From Streptomyces sulphureus DSM 40104 (lineage in GTDB: Bacteria > Actinomycetota > Actinomycetes > Streptomycetales > Streptomycetaceae), in the NCBI RefSeq assembly GCF_000381025.1, contig NZ_KB905818.1, positions 62,001-126,000 of the forward strand: a stretch of DNA of 64,000 nucleotides, in the 5' to 3' direction. Shown piece after piece: positions 25,501 through 35,222 of this stretch. The position numbers were made by a program, and so were the translations under genes. Each line of letters begins with the position of its first letter. Position 1 is the first letter of the stretch. The notes beneath the pieces are model-generated. The model ran no database searches. It saw only the letters and a program-made list of their open reading frames with translations, and was not told where the DNA came from.

Positions 25501-27693
25501 GTGACCGCCGACACTCCCGTAGCTTCCGGGGACCCCGTCATGGCCTCCGGCACGGGGAGTTCCGCCCGGGCCTCCGGGGGAAACTCCACGTCGTCCACCG
25601 CACTGCTGAGCGGGGCAGAGCGGGAGGGCGGCTCCAATTACACAGCGCGGCACCTGCTCGTCCTCGAGGGGCTCGAAGCGGTGCGCAAGCGGCCCGGCAT
25701 GTACATCGGTTCGACCGACAGCCGCGGCCTGATGCACTGCCTCTGGGAGATCATCGACAACTCGGTCGACGAGGCGCTCGGCGGCTACTGCGACCGCATC
25801 GAGGTCCACCTCCACGACGACGGTTCCGTCGAGGTCAGGGACAACGGGCGCGGCATCCCCGTCGACGTCGAGCCGAAGACGGGACTCAGCGGCGTCGAGG
25901 TGGTGATGACCAAGCTGCACGCCGGCGGCAAGTTCGGTGGCGGCTCGTACGCGGCCTCCGGCGGGCTCCACGGTGTGGGCGCCTCGGTGGTGAACGCGCT
26001 CTCCTCGCGGCTCGACGTCGAGGTCGACCGGGGGAGCCGTACGCATTCCATCAGCTTCCGCAGGGGCGTCCCCGGTATCTTCACGGAGTCCGGTCCCGAA
26101 GCCCCCTTCGACCCGGCGACCGGGATGCTGAAGGGGAAGAAGCTTCCCAAGACGCGCACAGGCACACGCGTGCGCTACTGGGCGGACCGGCAGATCTTCC
26201 TGAAGGACGCCAAGCTCTCGCTGGAGACGCTCCATGCGCGCGCCCGGCAGACGGCGTTCCTCGTTCCGGGGCTCACGCTCCTCGTGCGCGACGAGCGCGG
26301 GACCGATGGAGCGGAGCCGAGCGAGGAAGTCTTCCGATACGACGGCGGGATCAGCGAGTTCTGCGAGTACCTCGCGCAGGACCGGGCGGTCTGCGACGTC
26401 GTGCGCCTGCAGGGCGAGGGCAGCTTCAAGGAGACGGTGCCGGTCCTCGACGACCGGGGGCACATGATCCCGACGGAGGTGCAGCGGAGCCTCGGCGTCG
26501 ACATCGCGCTCCGCTGGGGCACGGGGTACGACACCACGGTCCGGTCGTTCGTCAACATCATCGCGACGCCCAAGGGTGGGACGCATGTCTCCGGCTTCGA
26601 GCGGTCGCTCACCAAGACGGTGAACGAGGCGCTGCGGGCCGGCAAGCTGCTGCGCGTCGCCGACGACGACGTCGTCAAGGACGACGCGACCGAGGGGCTG
26701 ACGGCCGTGGTGACGGTGCGCCTCGCGGAGCCGCAGTTCGAGGGGCAGACCAAGGAGGTCCTCGGTACCTCGGCCGCGTCGCGGATCGTCGGGCAGGTCG
26801 TGGCGAAGGAGCTGAAGAAGTTCCTCACCTCCACGAAGCGTGACGCCAAGGCGCAGGCGCGCGCCGTCCTGGAGAAGATCGCGGCGGCTGCGCGCACGCG
26901 GATCGCCGCGCGGCAGCACAAGGAGGCGCAGCGGAGGAAGACGGCGCTGGAGTCCTCGGCGCTGCCGGCGAAGCTCGCCGACTGTCGCAGCGACGACGTC
27001 GAACGCGGCGAACTCTTCATCGTCGAGGGGGACTCGGCGCTCGGTACGGCCAAGCTCGCCCGCAACAGTGAGTTCCAGGCGCTGCTGCCGATCCGGGGGA
27101 AGATCCTCAATGTGCAGAAGTCGTCGGTCGCGGACATGCTGAAGAACGCCGAGTGCGGGTCGATCATCCAGGTCATAGGAGCGGGTTCGGGTCGCTCCTT
27201 CGACATCGACCAGGCCCGCTACGGCAAGGTGATCTTCCTCGCCGACGCGGATGTCGACGGCGCGCACATCCGCTGCCTGCTGCTGACGCTCTTCCAGCGG
27301 TACATGCGGCCGATGGTCGAGCAGGGCCGGGTCTTCTCCGCCGTGCCGCCGCTCCACCGGATCGAGCTGACCCGTCCGAAGAAGGGCGAGGAGAAGTACG
27401 TCTACACCTACTCGGACAACGAACTCCACCAGACACTGCTGGAGTTGGAGCGCACCGGTACGGCGTACAAGGAGTCGATCCAGCGGTACAAGGGCCTCGG
27501 TGAGATGGACGCCGACCAGCTCGCCGAGACGACCATGGACCCGTACCGGCGCACGCTGCGGCGCATCAACATCAGCGATCTGGAGGCTGCCGAGAAGGCG
27601 TTCGACCTGCTGATGGGGAGCGACGTCACGCCGCGCAGGGAGTTCATCAGCTCCTCTGCCGCGACGCTCGACCGCTCGCGCATCGACATCTGA
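25501..27693 (+). CDS. parE: DNA topoisomerase IV subunit B (GyrB-like)
   Basis: A 730-residue type IIA topoisomerase ATPase subunit. After a 40-residue low-complexity N-terminus, the GHKL ATPase domain contains RKRPGMYIGST, WEIIDNSVDEA and the glycine-rich lid GGLHGVGASVVNAL; the Toprim domain has FIVEGDSALG and VIFLADADVDGAHI. It pairs with ParC encoded 5 kb away on the opposite strand. Its divergence from typical DNA gyrase B and its pairing with the second GyrA-like gene support ParE rather than GyrB. The GTG at 25501 follows GAGGAG. Confidence 0.93.
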   Translation: MTADTPVASGDPVMASGTGSSARASGGNSTSSTALLSGAEREGGSNYTARHLLVLEGLEAVRKRPGMYIGSTDSRGLMHCLWEIIDNSVDEALGGYCDRIEVHLHDDGSVEVRDNGRGIPVDVEPKTGLSGVEVVMTKLHAGGKFGGGSYAASGGLHGVGASVVNALSSRLDVEVDRGSRTHSISFRRGVPGIFTESGPEAPFDPATGMLKGKKLPKTRTGTRVRYWADRQIFLKDAKLSLETLHARARQTAFLVPGLTLLVRDERGTDGAEPSEEVFRYDGGISEFCEYLAQDRAVCDVVRLQGEGSFKETVPVLDDRGHMIPTEVQRSLGVDIALRWGTGYDTTVRSFVNIIATPKGGTHVSGFERSLTKTVNEALRAGKLLRVADDDVVKDDATEGLTAVVTVRLAEPQFEGQTKEVLGTSAASRIVGQVVAKELKKFLTSTKRDAKAQARAVLEKIAAAARTRIAARQHKEAQRRKTALESSALPAKLADCRSDDVERGELFIVEGDSALGTAKLARNSEFQALLPIRGKILNVQKSSVADMLKNAECGSIIQVIGAGSGRSFDIDQARYGKVIFLADADVDGAHIRCLLLTLFQRYMRPMVEQGRVFSAVPPLHRIELTRPKKGEEKYVYTYSDNELHQTLLELERTGTAYKESIQRYKGLGEMDADQLAETTMDPYRRTLRRINISDLEAAEKAFDLLMGSDVTPRREFISSSAATLDRSRIDI

Positions 27694-27728
27694 CGAGCCA
27701 ACCGGACGCCTCCGCACGGGAGTCGGCC

Positions 27729-27771
27729 AGCACCGAGCCGTGCGCCCCGACGGGGCGCACGGCTCGGTGCT
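27729..27771 (+). terminator. Terminator of parE
   Basis: A near-perfect 20-bp stem (arms 27729-27748 and 27752-27771) with a GAC loop, 35 nt after the parE stop. Confidence 0.92.
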
Positions 27772-27881
27772 GCCTGCCGGCCGGGTCGAAGTGAGCGCGC
27801 TCGTGCATGCAAGTCACCTGAAGAGGTGAATGATCGGGGATTGTCCTGCCGGCGATCTCGGACTTACGGCAATGCTGGGGC

Positions 27882-28436
27882 ATGCGCATCGAAGACCCCT
27901 GGTACGACTCGTTCGCCTCCGACCGGAGCGACCAGGCGCCGCCGACACCCGCCAGTTCCGGGCGTATCGAGGCAGACGGCAGGCACTCCGCCGAGCCGCC
28001 TGCCGACGCGCAAGCGGGGGTCGCGTGCGTCACCGGCCCGCAGGCCGCGGGGACGCAACTCCCGCTGTCGGCAGCGGAACCGGAGCGCGAGCGCCGTGCG
28101 CGGGAGGCGGTGTACCTCACCGTGCAGCAGAGCCCGGCGTTTCGGCAGGTGCGGAGCCGGTACCGCGGGTTCGCGCTGCCGGCCGGTGCGGCGTTCCTTC
28201 TCTGGTACCTCTCCTACGTCGTCGCGGCGACGAGCGCACCCGAGGTGATGGCGAGACCGATCGCCGGCGTCTTCAACGTGGGGATGGCCGCCGGGCTCGC
28301 CCAGTTCGCCACCACCTTCCTGCTCACCTGGGCGTACGTCAGGCACGCAGCGCGCCGAAGGGACCCGCTCGCCCTCGAACTCCGGTGGGAGACGCAGGAG
28401 ATGACCCGCACCGCCGTCCAGGGAGGCGCGCGGTGA
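27882..28436 (+). CDS. DUF485 family membrane protein (YjcH-like)
   Basis: A 184-residue protein. The first 75 residues are hydrophilic and disordered. Residues about 80-175 are the DUF485 domain with two membrane helices (FALPAGAAFLLWYLSYVVAA and GVFNVGMAAGLAQFATTFLL) and the helical ends SPAFRQVRSRYRGF and WAYVRHAARR. In E. coli the homologous yjcH precedes actP, an acetate/cation symporter; here the stop overlaps the symporter start by 3 nt (GTGA), so the two are translationally coupled and probably act together. Confidence 0.85.
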   Translation: MRIEDPWYDSFASDRSDQAPPTPASSGRIEADGRHSAEPPADAQAGVACVTGPQAAGTQLPLSAAEPERERRAREAVYLTVQQSPAFRQVRSRYRGFALPAGAAFLLWYLSYVVAATSAPEVMARPIAGVFNVGMAAGLAQFATTFLLTWAYVRHAARRRDPLALELRWETQEMTRTAVQGGAR

Positions 28437-30031
28437 GCGGCGGCCACCAGACGTTGACTCTGCTCCTCTTCTGCGCGGTCGTCGCCGCCACGCTCGCCAT
28501 CACCACCTGGGCGAGCCGTCGCCGCCACGGCTCCCCGGAGGAGTTCTACGCCGGCGGCCGGCTTTTCTCGCCTATGGAGAACGGTTTCGCCCTCGCGGGC
28601 GACTACATGTCCGCCGCCTCCTTCCTCGGCATCGCCGGGCTCATCGCGCTCTACGGGTACGACGGCATGCTCTACTCCGTGGGGTTCCTCGTCGCCTGGT
28701 TGGTCGTGCTGCTCCTCGTCGCCGAACTTGTCCGCAACTGCGGGAGGTTCACCCTCGCCGACGTCGTCGCGGCGCGGCTGGGCGCGCCGGCGGTGCGCGT
28801 GGCGCTCGGCGTCTCCTCGGTGACCGTCTCCGTGGTCTACCTCGTCGCGCAGATGGTCGGCGCCGGGAGCCTCGTCGCACTGCTCGTCGGGCGGACGGGC
28901 GCCGCCGAGACGTGGACGGTGCTCGGGGTCGGTGCGCTGATGATCGTCTACGTCTGCTGCGGCGGGATGCGGGCGACGACGTGGATTCAGATCGTCAAGG
29001 CCGTGCTGCTGACAGGCGGCGCCGTCGCGCTCACGGTCATGGTCCTCGCGCGGTTCGGCGGCGACCTCGGGTCCCTCCTCGCCTCCGCCGCCGAACACAG
29101 CGGCCACGGCGCCGAGTTCCTCGCGCCCGGCCTGCTCTACGGCGGTGGATGGGCCGCGCGCCTCGACTTCGTCAGCCTCGGGCTCGCCCTCGTACTCGAC
29201 ACCGCGGGCCTTCCGCACATCCTCGCGCGCTTCTACACGGTACCGACGGCGCGTGCGGCACGGCGCTCGGTCGTCTGGTCGATCGGGCTCATCGGCGGCT
29301 TCTACCTGATGACGATCGTCCTCGGGGCCGGCGCCGCCGCGCTCGTCGGCAGCGGAGCGGTGCGCGCCGACAACGCGGCAGGGAACACGGCGATCCCGCT
29401 CCTCTCCGTCGAGTTGGGCGGTGGTGCGGGCTCGGCGGGAGGAGCGGCGCTCTCGGCGATCGTCGCGGCCCTCGCCTTCGCGACGATCCTCGCGGTGGTC
29501 GCCGGCATCACCCTCGCCGCCTCGGCCGCGGTCGCGCACGACCTGTGCTCCTCCCTCCGCCGCGCCCGGCGCACCGCACGCAGCGGTGCCGACGAGGTCC
29601 GGACGGCGAAGGCCGCGGCCGCCGGCACGGGAGCGGTGGCGGTCGCGCTGGGGCTGCTCGCCAAGGACCTCAACGTCGCCTCGCTCGTGGGGCTGGCCTT
29701 CGCCGTGGCGGCATCGGCGAACCTGCCCGCCCTCCTCTACGCGCTCTTCTGGAGCCGGTTCACGACGCGGGGCGCGCTCTGGTCGGTCTACGGCGGCCTC
29801 GTCCCCGCGCTGCTCCTCGTCGTGCTCTCACCGGTGGTCTCCGGCAGCGCGCACTCGCTCTTCCCGGGCATGGACTTCGCGTACTTCCCGCTGGAGAACC
29901 CGGGGTTGGTCTCCATCCCGATCGGCTTCCTCGCCGGCTGGCTCGGCACCGTCACCGCGCGGGAGCCGTACGATCCGGCGCGGCACGCGGAGACGGAGGT
30001 GCGGGCGCTCACGGGCGCGGGTGCGGCGTAG
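28433..30031 (+). CDS. actP: Solute:sodium symporter, ActP-like (acetate-type monocarboxylate uptake)
   Basis: A 532-residue SSS-family permease with about 13 membrane helices. It begins with the ActP-type pattern SPEEFYAGGRLFSPMENGFALAGDYMSAASFLG split across helices one and two. The GTG at 28433 follows GGGAGG and overlaps the DUF485 stop. The last helix end is FLAGWLGTVTAREPYDP. The likely role is uptake of acetate or another short carboxylate with Na+ or H+. Substrate is inferred from family and from the DUF485 pairing. The nearby PatA-like acetyltransferase and HPr suit a carbon and acetyl-CoA theme but are not linked by operon. Confidence 0.85.
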   Translation: MSGGHQTLTLLLFCAVVAATLAITTWASRRRHGSPEEFYAGGRLFSPMENGFALAGDYMSAASFLGIAGLIALYGYDGMLYSVGFLVAWLVVLLLVAELVRNCGRFTLADVVAARLGAPAVRVALGVSSVTVSVVYLVAQMVGAGSLVALLVGRTGAAETWTVLGVGALMIVYVCCGGMRATTWIQIVKAVLLTGGAVALTVMVLARFGGDLGSLLASAAEHSGHGAEFLAPGLLYGGGWAARLDFVSLGLALVLDTAGLPHILARFYTVPTARAARRSVVWSIGLIGGFYLMTIVLGAGAAALVGSGAVRADNAAGNTAIPLLSVELGGGAGSAGGAALSAIVAALAFATILAVVAGITLAASAAVAHDLCSSLRRARRTARSGADEVRTAKAAAAGTGAVAVALGLLAKDLNVASLVGLAFAVAASANLPALLYALFWSRFTTRGALWSVYGGLVPALLLVVLSPVVSGSAHSLFPGMDFAYFPLENPGLVSIPIGFLAGWLGTVTAREPYDPARHAETEVRALTGAGAA

Positions 30032-30037
30032 CCGGGC

Positions 30038-30967
30038 TCAGGCAGTCGTCGAGGTCGGTTCGCCGCTCCGCGCTTGCGGTTCGATCCCGAGGACCTCCTG
30101 GCGCACGCCCGGCTCGGGGACGCCCCCGCAGCTGGCGGGGGACGGCGCCCCCTGCACCGTCGCACCGTGCACCAACCACCGCTTGCCTTCCGCGTGTTCG
30201 ACGGTTGCGGTCCAGCGGGTGCCGTCGCCGCCGGTCTCCAGGACGTCGAGGGCGCCCTCGCGTTCCTCGCCGAGGTGCGCGCGGAGCGCGAGATCCGCCG
30301 CCTGACCGGGTCGGTCCCAGGTCGAGCGTCCGCGGCATCCCTCGCCGAGCACCCGGCCGTGGCGGGCGGCCGCCAGCACCCGTCGTGTGGAGTCCGCGGT
30401 GGCGCGGCCGTAGGCGTAGCCGAAGGGGAGCACCAGCAGTGTCGGTGCGAAGCGGTGCCCGCCCAGGTGGCTGACCTCCCATACCTCCGCGTCGGCTGTC
30501 GCGGAGAGCTCCTCGGCGTGCGGCCGCCCGAGTTGGGCGCAGCACCGGTCCCGGCGTCCGTTGGTGCACACCAGGGCGAGCGGTGCGGCGCTGGTGCGCG
30601 GTTCCCACAGCCCCTCGTGGCGACCTGCGCCCAGCGCCGCGAAGTCGAGTGCGGCGAGGTGGTGCGGGGAAGCCAGGGTGGTCGTGCGCACCCACGAGGC
30701 GCCGGGCGCGGTGTGTGCGAGGAAGGCACGACGCGGTGCCTCGGTCGCGGTGTGCCGTCCGGTGCTGCGGATCAGTGCGACCCGTACGCCGTGGGGGGCT
30801 CCGGCCGATTCGAGGAGGGCGCCCAGCGCCGGGTCGAGGCGGCTCTCGGTGAGGGCCTTCGCGCCCCAGGGGCCCGGTTGTTCGAGGAGCAGCCAGGTCC
30901 GCGCGTGCGCTGCGGTGGCGGCGAGCGGCTCGGCGAGGGCGTCGGCCGCGCTCGTACACGTCATCAC
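30038..30967 (-). CDS. Sucrase/ferredoxin-like (thioredoxin-fold iron-sulfur) protein
   Basis: A 309-residue protein of the Sucrase/ferredoxin-like (Aim32/Apd1-like) family. The diagnostic core is VCTNGRRDRCCAQLGRP with the cysteines of a 2Fe-2S ligand set, followed by VSHLGGHRFAPTLLVLPFGYAYG with conserved His residues. The family is known for thioredoxin-like fold 2Fe-2S proteins; biochemical role in actinomycetes is unclear. The start is GTG at 30967 or ATG at 30964 (adjacent codons). It converges on the symporter gene with only 6 nt between stops and is divergent from the CobW gene. Confidence 0.85.
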   Translation of the reverse strand: MMTCTSAADALAEPLAATAAHARTWLLLEQPGPWGAKALTESRLDPALGALLESAGAPHGVRVALIRSTGRHTATEAPRRAFLAHTAPGASWVRTTTLASPHHLAALDFAALGAGRHEGLWEPRTSAAPLALVCTNGRRDRCCAQLGRPHAEELSATADAEVWEVSHLGGHRFAPTLLVLPFGYAYGRATADSTRRVLAAARHGRVLGEGCRGRSTWDRPGQAADLALRAHLGEEREGALDVLETGGDGTRWTATVEHAEGKRWLVHGATVQGAPSPASCGGVPEPGVRQEVLGIEPQARSGEPTSTTA

Positions 30968-31076
30968 GGGGCGACCCTAGCCTCCCTCGCATCCGCTCCT
31001 CCCGCCCGTCGCACCGGATGCCGGTCGATACGATCGGACGGGTCGCACGCTGCAAGGGCACAAAAGGAAGGCACAA

Positions 31077-32192
31077 GTGACCGCACGACGCGTACCCGTC
31101 CTCGTCCTCGCGGGTTTCCTCGGCTCGGGGAAGACGACGCTCCTCAACCACCTGCTGCGGCGCAGCAGGGGCACGAGGATCGGGGCCGTCGTCAACGACT
31201 TCGGGAGCATCGAGATCGACGCGATGGCCGTGAGCGGTCAGGTCGACGCGATGGTCTCGCTCGGCGACGGCTGCCTGTGCTGCGCCGTCGACACCAGTGA
31301 ACTCGACGATGTCCTGGAGCGGTTGGCCAGGCCGGAGGCGCGGATGGACGTGCTCGTCGTCGAGGCGAGCGGCCTCGCCGAGCCGGAGACGGTGATCCGG
31401 ATGATCCTCGCGAGCCGCAGTCCGCACCTCAGGTACGCCGGGCTCGTCGAGGTCGTGGACGCGGTCGAGTTCCCCGCCGCGCTGGAGCGGCACCCGGAGT
31501 TGGGGCGGCACGTCACCGCTGCCGACCTCGTCGTCCTCAACAAGACGGACCGCGTCGGGGAGGACGAGGCGGAACGGTTGCGCACCGCATTGCAGCGGCG
31601 CTCGGGCGGCCCCGTCGTCCGGGCCTCGCACGGTCGCGTCGACCCGGAGCTCCTCTTCGACGCACCCGAGCGGGAGCGCCCCGCCGTGCAGCAACTCTCG
31701 TTCGACGAGGTGCTCTACGGGGACGGGGAGTGCGAAGCGGCCGGGGCCCACGACGGGCATCTGCACGCGGCGTACCGCTCCGTCGAGTTCACCGCGGGCG
31801 AGCCGCTCGACCCGGGGGCGCTTCTCGCCTTCCTCGACGCCCGGCCGGTGGGCCTGTACCGGATCAAGGGGATCGTCGACTTCGGGCCTGCCGATCCCGG
31901 GCGGCGGTACAGCGTCCACGCCGTCGGCGGATTCCTTCGGTTCACGCCCGAGCGGTGGGGTACCGCCGAGGAGCGGGCTACCCGTCTCGTGCTGATCGGC
32001 ACCGATCTCGACGAGGAACGGCTCCTCTCCGGGCTTCGCGCCTGCGTCGCCGAACCGGATGCGGCGCCCGGGGCGTCGGCTCTGTGGGGCGTCCTCCGCC
32101 ACACCGACGCCCGGCTCGCCAACGGCGGTGAAGACCCCGACTGGAGCGCGGAGTTTGCCGAACCGCCCGAGCTCGACGCGCCGGCGCCCTAG
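31077..32192 (+). CDS. CobW/COG0523-family GTPase (metal-handling)
   Basis: A 371-residue G3E GTPase. P-loop GFLGSGKT at 13-20, metal-binding CLCC at C66-C69 (GDGCLCC), switch motif VVEASGLAEPE, NKTD guanine-recognition motif VVLNKTD, and a C-terminal CobW_C domain (about 225-335). The stretch AGAHDGHLHAAYRS, with three histidines in the linker, is a common metal-binding feature of zinc-type members. Such proteins act as metallochaperones for zinc, cobalt or nickel enzymes. No Zur box is visible in the 109-nt upstream gap, so zinc starvation control is not supported by sequence. The start GTG follows AAGGAAGG. Confidence 0.9.
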   Translation: MTARRVPVLVLAGFLGSGKTTLLNHLLRRSRGTRIGAVVNDFGSIEIDAMAVSGQVDAMVSLGDGCLCCAVDTSELDDVLERLARPEARMDVLVVEASGLAEPETVIRMILASRSPHLRYAGLVEVVDAVEFPAALERHPELGRHVTAADLVVLNKTDRVGEDEAERLRTALQRRSGGPVVRASHGRVDPELLFDAPERERPAVQQLSFDEVLYGDGECEAAGAHDGHLHAAYRSVEFTAGEPLDPGALLAFLDARPVGLYRIKGIVDFGPADPGRRYSVHAVGGFLRFTPERWGTAEERATRLVLIGTDLDEERLLSGLRACVAEPDAAPGASALWGVLRHTDARLANGGEDPDWSAEFAEPPELDAPAP

Positions 32193-32204
32193 GGGCGCAC
32201 GCAT

Positions 32205-32230
32205 GGCGCCCGCGGCCTCCCGCGGGCGCC
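32205..32230. terminator. Terminator between convergent cobW-like gene and parC
   Basis: A perfect 11-bp stem (GGCGCCCGCGG and complement) with a CCTC tetraloop between two converging stops. Confidence 0.85.
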
Positions 32231-32238
32231 GGTGCGGA

Positions 32239-34716
32239 TCAGACGGGCCCGGCCACGGCGGCGACCGGCTTGGCGAGCGGCACGCCCGAGCCGTCGCGGC
32301 GCGGGTCCGGCTCGGGGAGCTCGGCCGGCGCGCCCGACGCGGTCGCGGCGCGGGCCGGGGACGGGCCGACCCAGGCGAAGGTGAGCCGGTCCTCGCCCTT
32401 GAGGAAGCGCTGGCAGCGCACCCCGCCCGTGGCGCGGCCCTTCCGCGGATACTGGTCGAAGGGGGTGAGCTTCGTCGTGCCGAGGGAGTCGGCGAGCGTC
32501 CCCTCCGTCCCTGCGACGGTGAAGACCGAGGCGTCGGCCGAAGGGTCGACGGCGCCGAAGAAGAGCGCCCGCGAGCCCTCCGCCAGTTTCACACCGGCGA
32601 CACCTCCGGCCGGCCGGCCCTGCGGACGCACCTGGCCGGCTTGGTACCGCAGCAGGTGCGCGTTGTCGGTGACGAAGACGAGGTCCTCCTCGCCTGTCCG
32701 CAGCTCGACGGCGCCGACGATCCGGTCGTCGCCCTTGAGGGTGATGACCTCCAACTCCTCCTTGTTCGACGGGTAGTCGGGGACGACGCGTTTCACGATC
32801 CCCTGCTCGGTGCCTAGGGCGATGCCGGGCGACGACTCGTCGAGGGTGGTGAGGCAGACGAGGCTCTCGCCCTCCTCCAGCGTGAGGAACTCGCTGACTT
32901 GGGCGCCGCCCGAGAGGTTCGGCGTGCTCGCCTTCTCCGGAAGCTGCGGAAGGTCGACGACGGAGACCCGCAGCAGGCGCCCGGACGAGGTGACGGCGCC
33001 GACCTCGCCCCGCGTGGTGGCGGGGACGGCCGAGACGACGACATCGTGCTTGCTGCGCTTCGCCGACTCCTCGAACGAGGTCTCCCCGTTGGCGGTGCGG
33101 GCGAGCAGACCCGTCGAGGAGAGGAGCACGCGGCAGGGGTCGTCGGAGACCTCCAGGGGTACCGAGACGACCGGTGCCTCCGCCGAGTCCAGAAGTTCCG
33201 TGCGGCGGGGCGTGCTGAACTTCTTGGCCACGGCGGAGAGTTCGGAGGAGACGACCTTGCGCAGCTCCTTGTCGGATTCGAGGATCTCGGTGAGGCGTGC
33301 GATCTCGTCGGTGAGCTTCCCCCGTTCGTCCTCCAGCTCCAGGCGGTCGAACTTGGTGAGCCGGCGCAGCGGGGTGTCGAGGATGTACTGGGTCTGTACG
33401 TCGCTGAGCGAGAAGCGCTCGATCAGTGTTGCCTTGGCCTCGGCCGCGTTCTCGCTGGAGCGGATGATCCGGATCACCTCGTCGATGTCGACGAGCGCGA
33501 CGAGCAGGCCCTCGACGAGATGGAGCCGGTCCCTCCGCTTGGTCCGGCGGAACTCACTGCGCCTGCGTACGACTTCGAAGCGGTGGTCGACGTAGACCTG
33601 GAGCAGCTCGCGCAGGCCGAGCGTGAGCGGCTGGCCGTCGACGAGCGCCACGTTGTTGACGCCGAAGGAGTCCTCCATCGGCGTCAGCTTGTAGAGCTGC
33701 CCCAGCACGGCCTCGGGGTTGAAGCCGTTCTTCACCTCGATCACCAGGCGCAGGCCGTGCTCCCGGTCGGTGAGGTCCTTGACGTCGGCGATGCCCTGGA
33801 GCCGCTTGGCGTTGACGAGGTCCTTGATCTTGGAGATGACCTTCTCCGGCCCGACGGTGAAGGGGAGTTGGGTGACGACGAGCCCCTTGCGGCGTGCCGT
33901 GACCTGCTCGACGGAGACGGTGGCGCGGATCTTGAAGGTGCCGCGGCCCTTGGTGTAGGCGTCCTGGATCCCGTCGAGACCCACGATCCGCCCGCCGGTG
34001 GGCAGGTCGGGGCCGGGGACGAACCCCATGAGGGTTTCCAGGTCGGCGTTGGGGTGCTTGATCAAGTGACGTGCCGCGGCGATGACTTCGCCGAGGTTGT
34101 GCGGCGGCATGTTCGTCGCCATACCGACTGCGATGCCGGACGCCCCGTTGACGAGGAGGTTGGGGTACGCGGCCGGGAGTGTGCCGGGCTCGTTCTGGCT
34201 GCCGTCGTAGTTCGGCGTGAAGTCGACCGTCTCCTCGTCGATCGACTCCGTCATGAGGCCGGCGGCCGGAGCAGAGCGGCACTCGGTGTACCGCATCGCG
34301 GCGGGCGGGTCGTCGTTGCCGAGCGAGCCGAAGTTGCCGTGGCCGTCGACGAGGGGGAGGCGCATCGTGAACGACTGGGCGAGGCGCACCAGCGCGTCGT
34401 AGATGGCGCTGTCGCCGTGCGGGTGCAGACGGCCCATCACCTCGCCGACCACGCGGGCGCACTTGACGTACGAGCGCTCGGGGCGCAGCCCCATCTCGTG
34501 CATCTGGTAGAGGATGCGGCGCTGCACCGGCTTCATGCCGTCCCTGGCGTCGGGGAGGGCGCGCGAGTAGATGACCGAGTACGCGTACTCCAGGTAGGAA
34601 GCCTGCATCTCGTCGACGACGTCGATGTCGAGGATGCGCTCCTCGAGGTCCACGTCTCCTTGGGAGTTGCTCCCCGAGGCGCCTGCGGGTGCGGGGGATG
34701 TGCTGCGGCGGGCCAT
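32239..34716 (-). CDS. parC: DNA topoisomerase IV subunit A (GyrA-like)
   Basis: An 825-residue type IIA topoisomerase subunit. The start ATG at 34716 follows GAAGGAG; the frame is open upstream but that stretch is Pro/Arg-rich and not family-like. The quinolone-resistance region reads HPHGDSAIYDALVRLAQ with the wild-type-like Ser and the active Tyr lies in AAMRYTECR. The C-terminal pinwheel is degenerate, as in ParC rather than GyrA. It forms topoisomerase IV with ParE (25501-27693), decatenating chromosomes. No GyrA-box consensus was seen in the C-terminal domain by eye. Confidence 0.93.
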   Translation of the reverse strand: MARRSTSPAPAGASGSNSQGDVDLEERILDIDVVDEMQASYLEYAYSVIYSRALPDARDGMKPVQRRILYQMHEMGLRPERSYVKCARVVGEVMGRLHPHGDSAIYDALVRLAQSFTMRLPLVDGHGNFGSLGNDDPPAAMRYTECRSAPAAGLMTESIDEETVDFTPNYDGSQNEPGTLPAAYPNLLVNGASGIAVGMATNMPPHNLGEVIAAARHLIKHPNADLETLMGFVPGPDLPTGGRIVGLDGIQDAYTKGRGTFKIRATVSVEQVTARRKGLVVTQLPFTVGPEKVISKIKDLVNAKRLQGIADVKDLTDREHGLRLVIEVKNGFNPEAVLGQLYKLTPMEDSFGVNNVALVDGQPLTLGLRELLQVYVDHRFEVVRRRSEFRRTKRRDRLHLVEGLLVALVDIDEVIRIIRSSENAAEAKATLIERFSLSDVQTQYILDTPLRRLTKFDRLELEDERGKLTDEIARLTEILESDKELRKVVSSELSAVAKKFSTPRRTELLDSAEAPVVSVPLEVSDDPCRVLLSSTGLLARTANGETSFEESAKRSKHDVVVSAVPATTRGEVGAVTSSGRLLRVSVVDLPQLPEKASTPNLSGGAQVSEFLTLEEGESLVCLTTLDESSPGIALGTEQGIVKRVVPDYPSNKEELEVITLKGDDRIVGAVELRTGEEDLVFVTDNAHLLRYQAGQVRPQGRPAGGVAGVKLAEGSRALFFGAVDPSADASVFTVAGTEGTLADSLGTTKLTPFDQYPRKGRATGGVRCQRFLKGEDRLTFAWVGPSPARAATASGAPAELPEPDPRRDGSGVPLAKPVAAVAGPV

Positions 34717-35222
34717 CGCGGCTGCGGCTCCTTCGTTCTGCGTTCGTCTGCTTCGGTACGGCGGTGTGCGGGATGGTGCGCGGGGTCGGACGCGGTGCAC
34801 CTGTCGGGCGGCGGGTGTGCCTGCCGTGCCGGCGGCGCGGCGGTGCCCTCGCGGCGGGTGCGGGTGGGCGACGCCGACCATTGTGGCCCGCGCCGCCGAC
34901 AGCCGGCCCCCCGACCCGGCACACGCGCCCCCGAGCGACCCTCGTGGGCCCCGCGCACGCTCCACGCGCCCTGCCGCGGACGTGCGCCTGCGGTTCCTCG
35001 CACAGTTCGCGTTGTCGTACCCGGCACGTACGTTGGTGATCTGCGCGGCGCACTGCCGAAGGCTGGCCGGTAACCGTCGGGGGAGTTCCGGGGGAACTTC
35101 GCATCTCTCCCAGGTGGTTGCCTAGAGTGACAGCATCGTCCGCTGCTACGCAGGCGACGTACGCGACAGCGGTGCACGCGATCCCCAGCGTGTTCTTCAG
35201 CGAGCGAAGGGACTCCACGCCC
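34717..35222. other. 506-nt divergent region between parC and the M16 peptidase genes
   Basis: No gene is evident. TAGAGT at 35125-35130 within TTGCCTAGAGTG is the best -10 candidate for the peptidase operon, giving a leader of about 90 nt with GAAGG before the ATG at 35223. The parC side holds the ribosome binding site of parC and GC-rich sequence with no clear repeats. Confidence 0.4.
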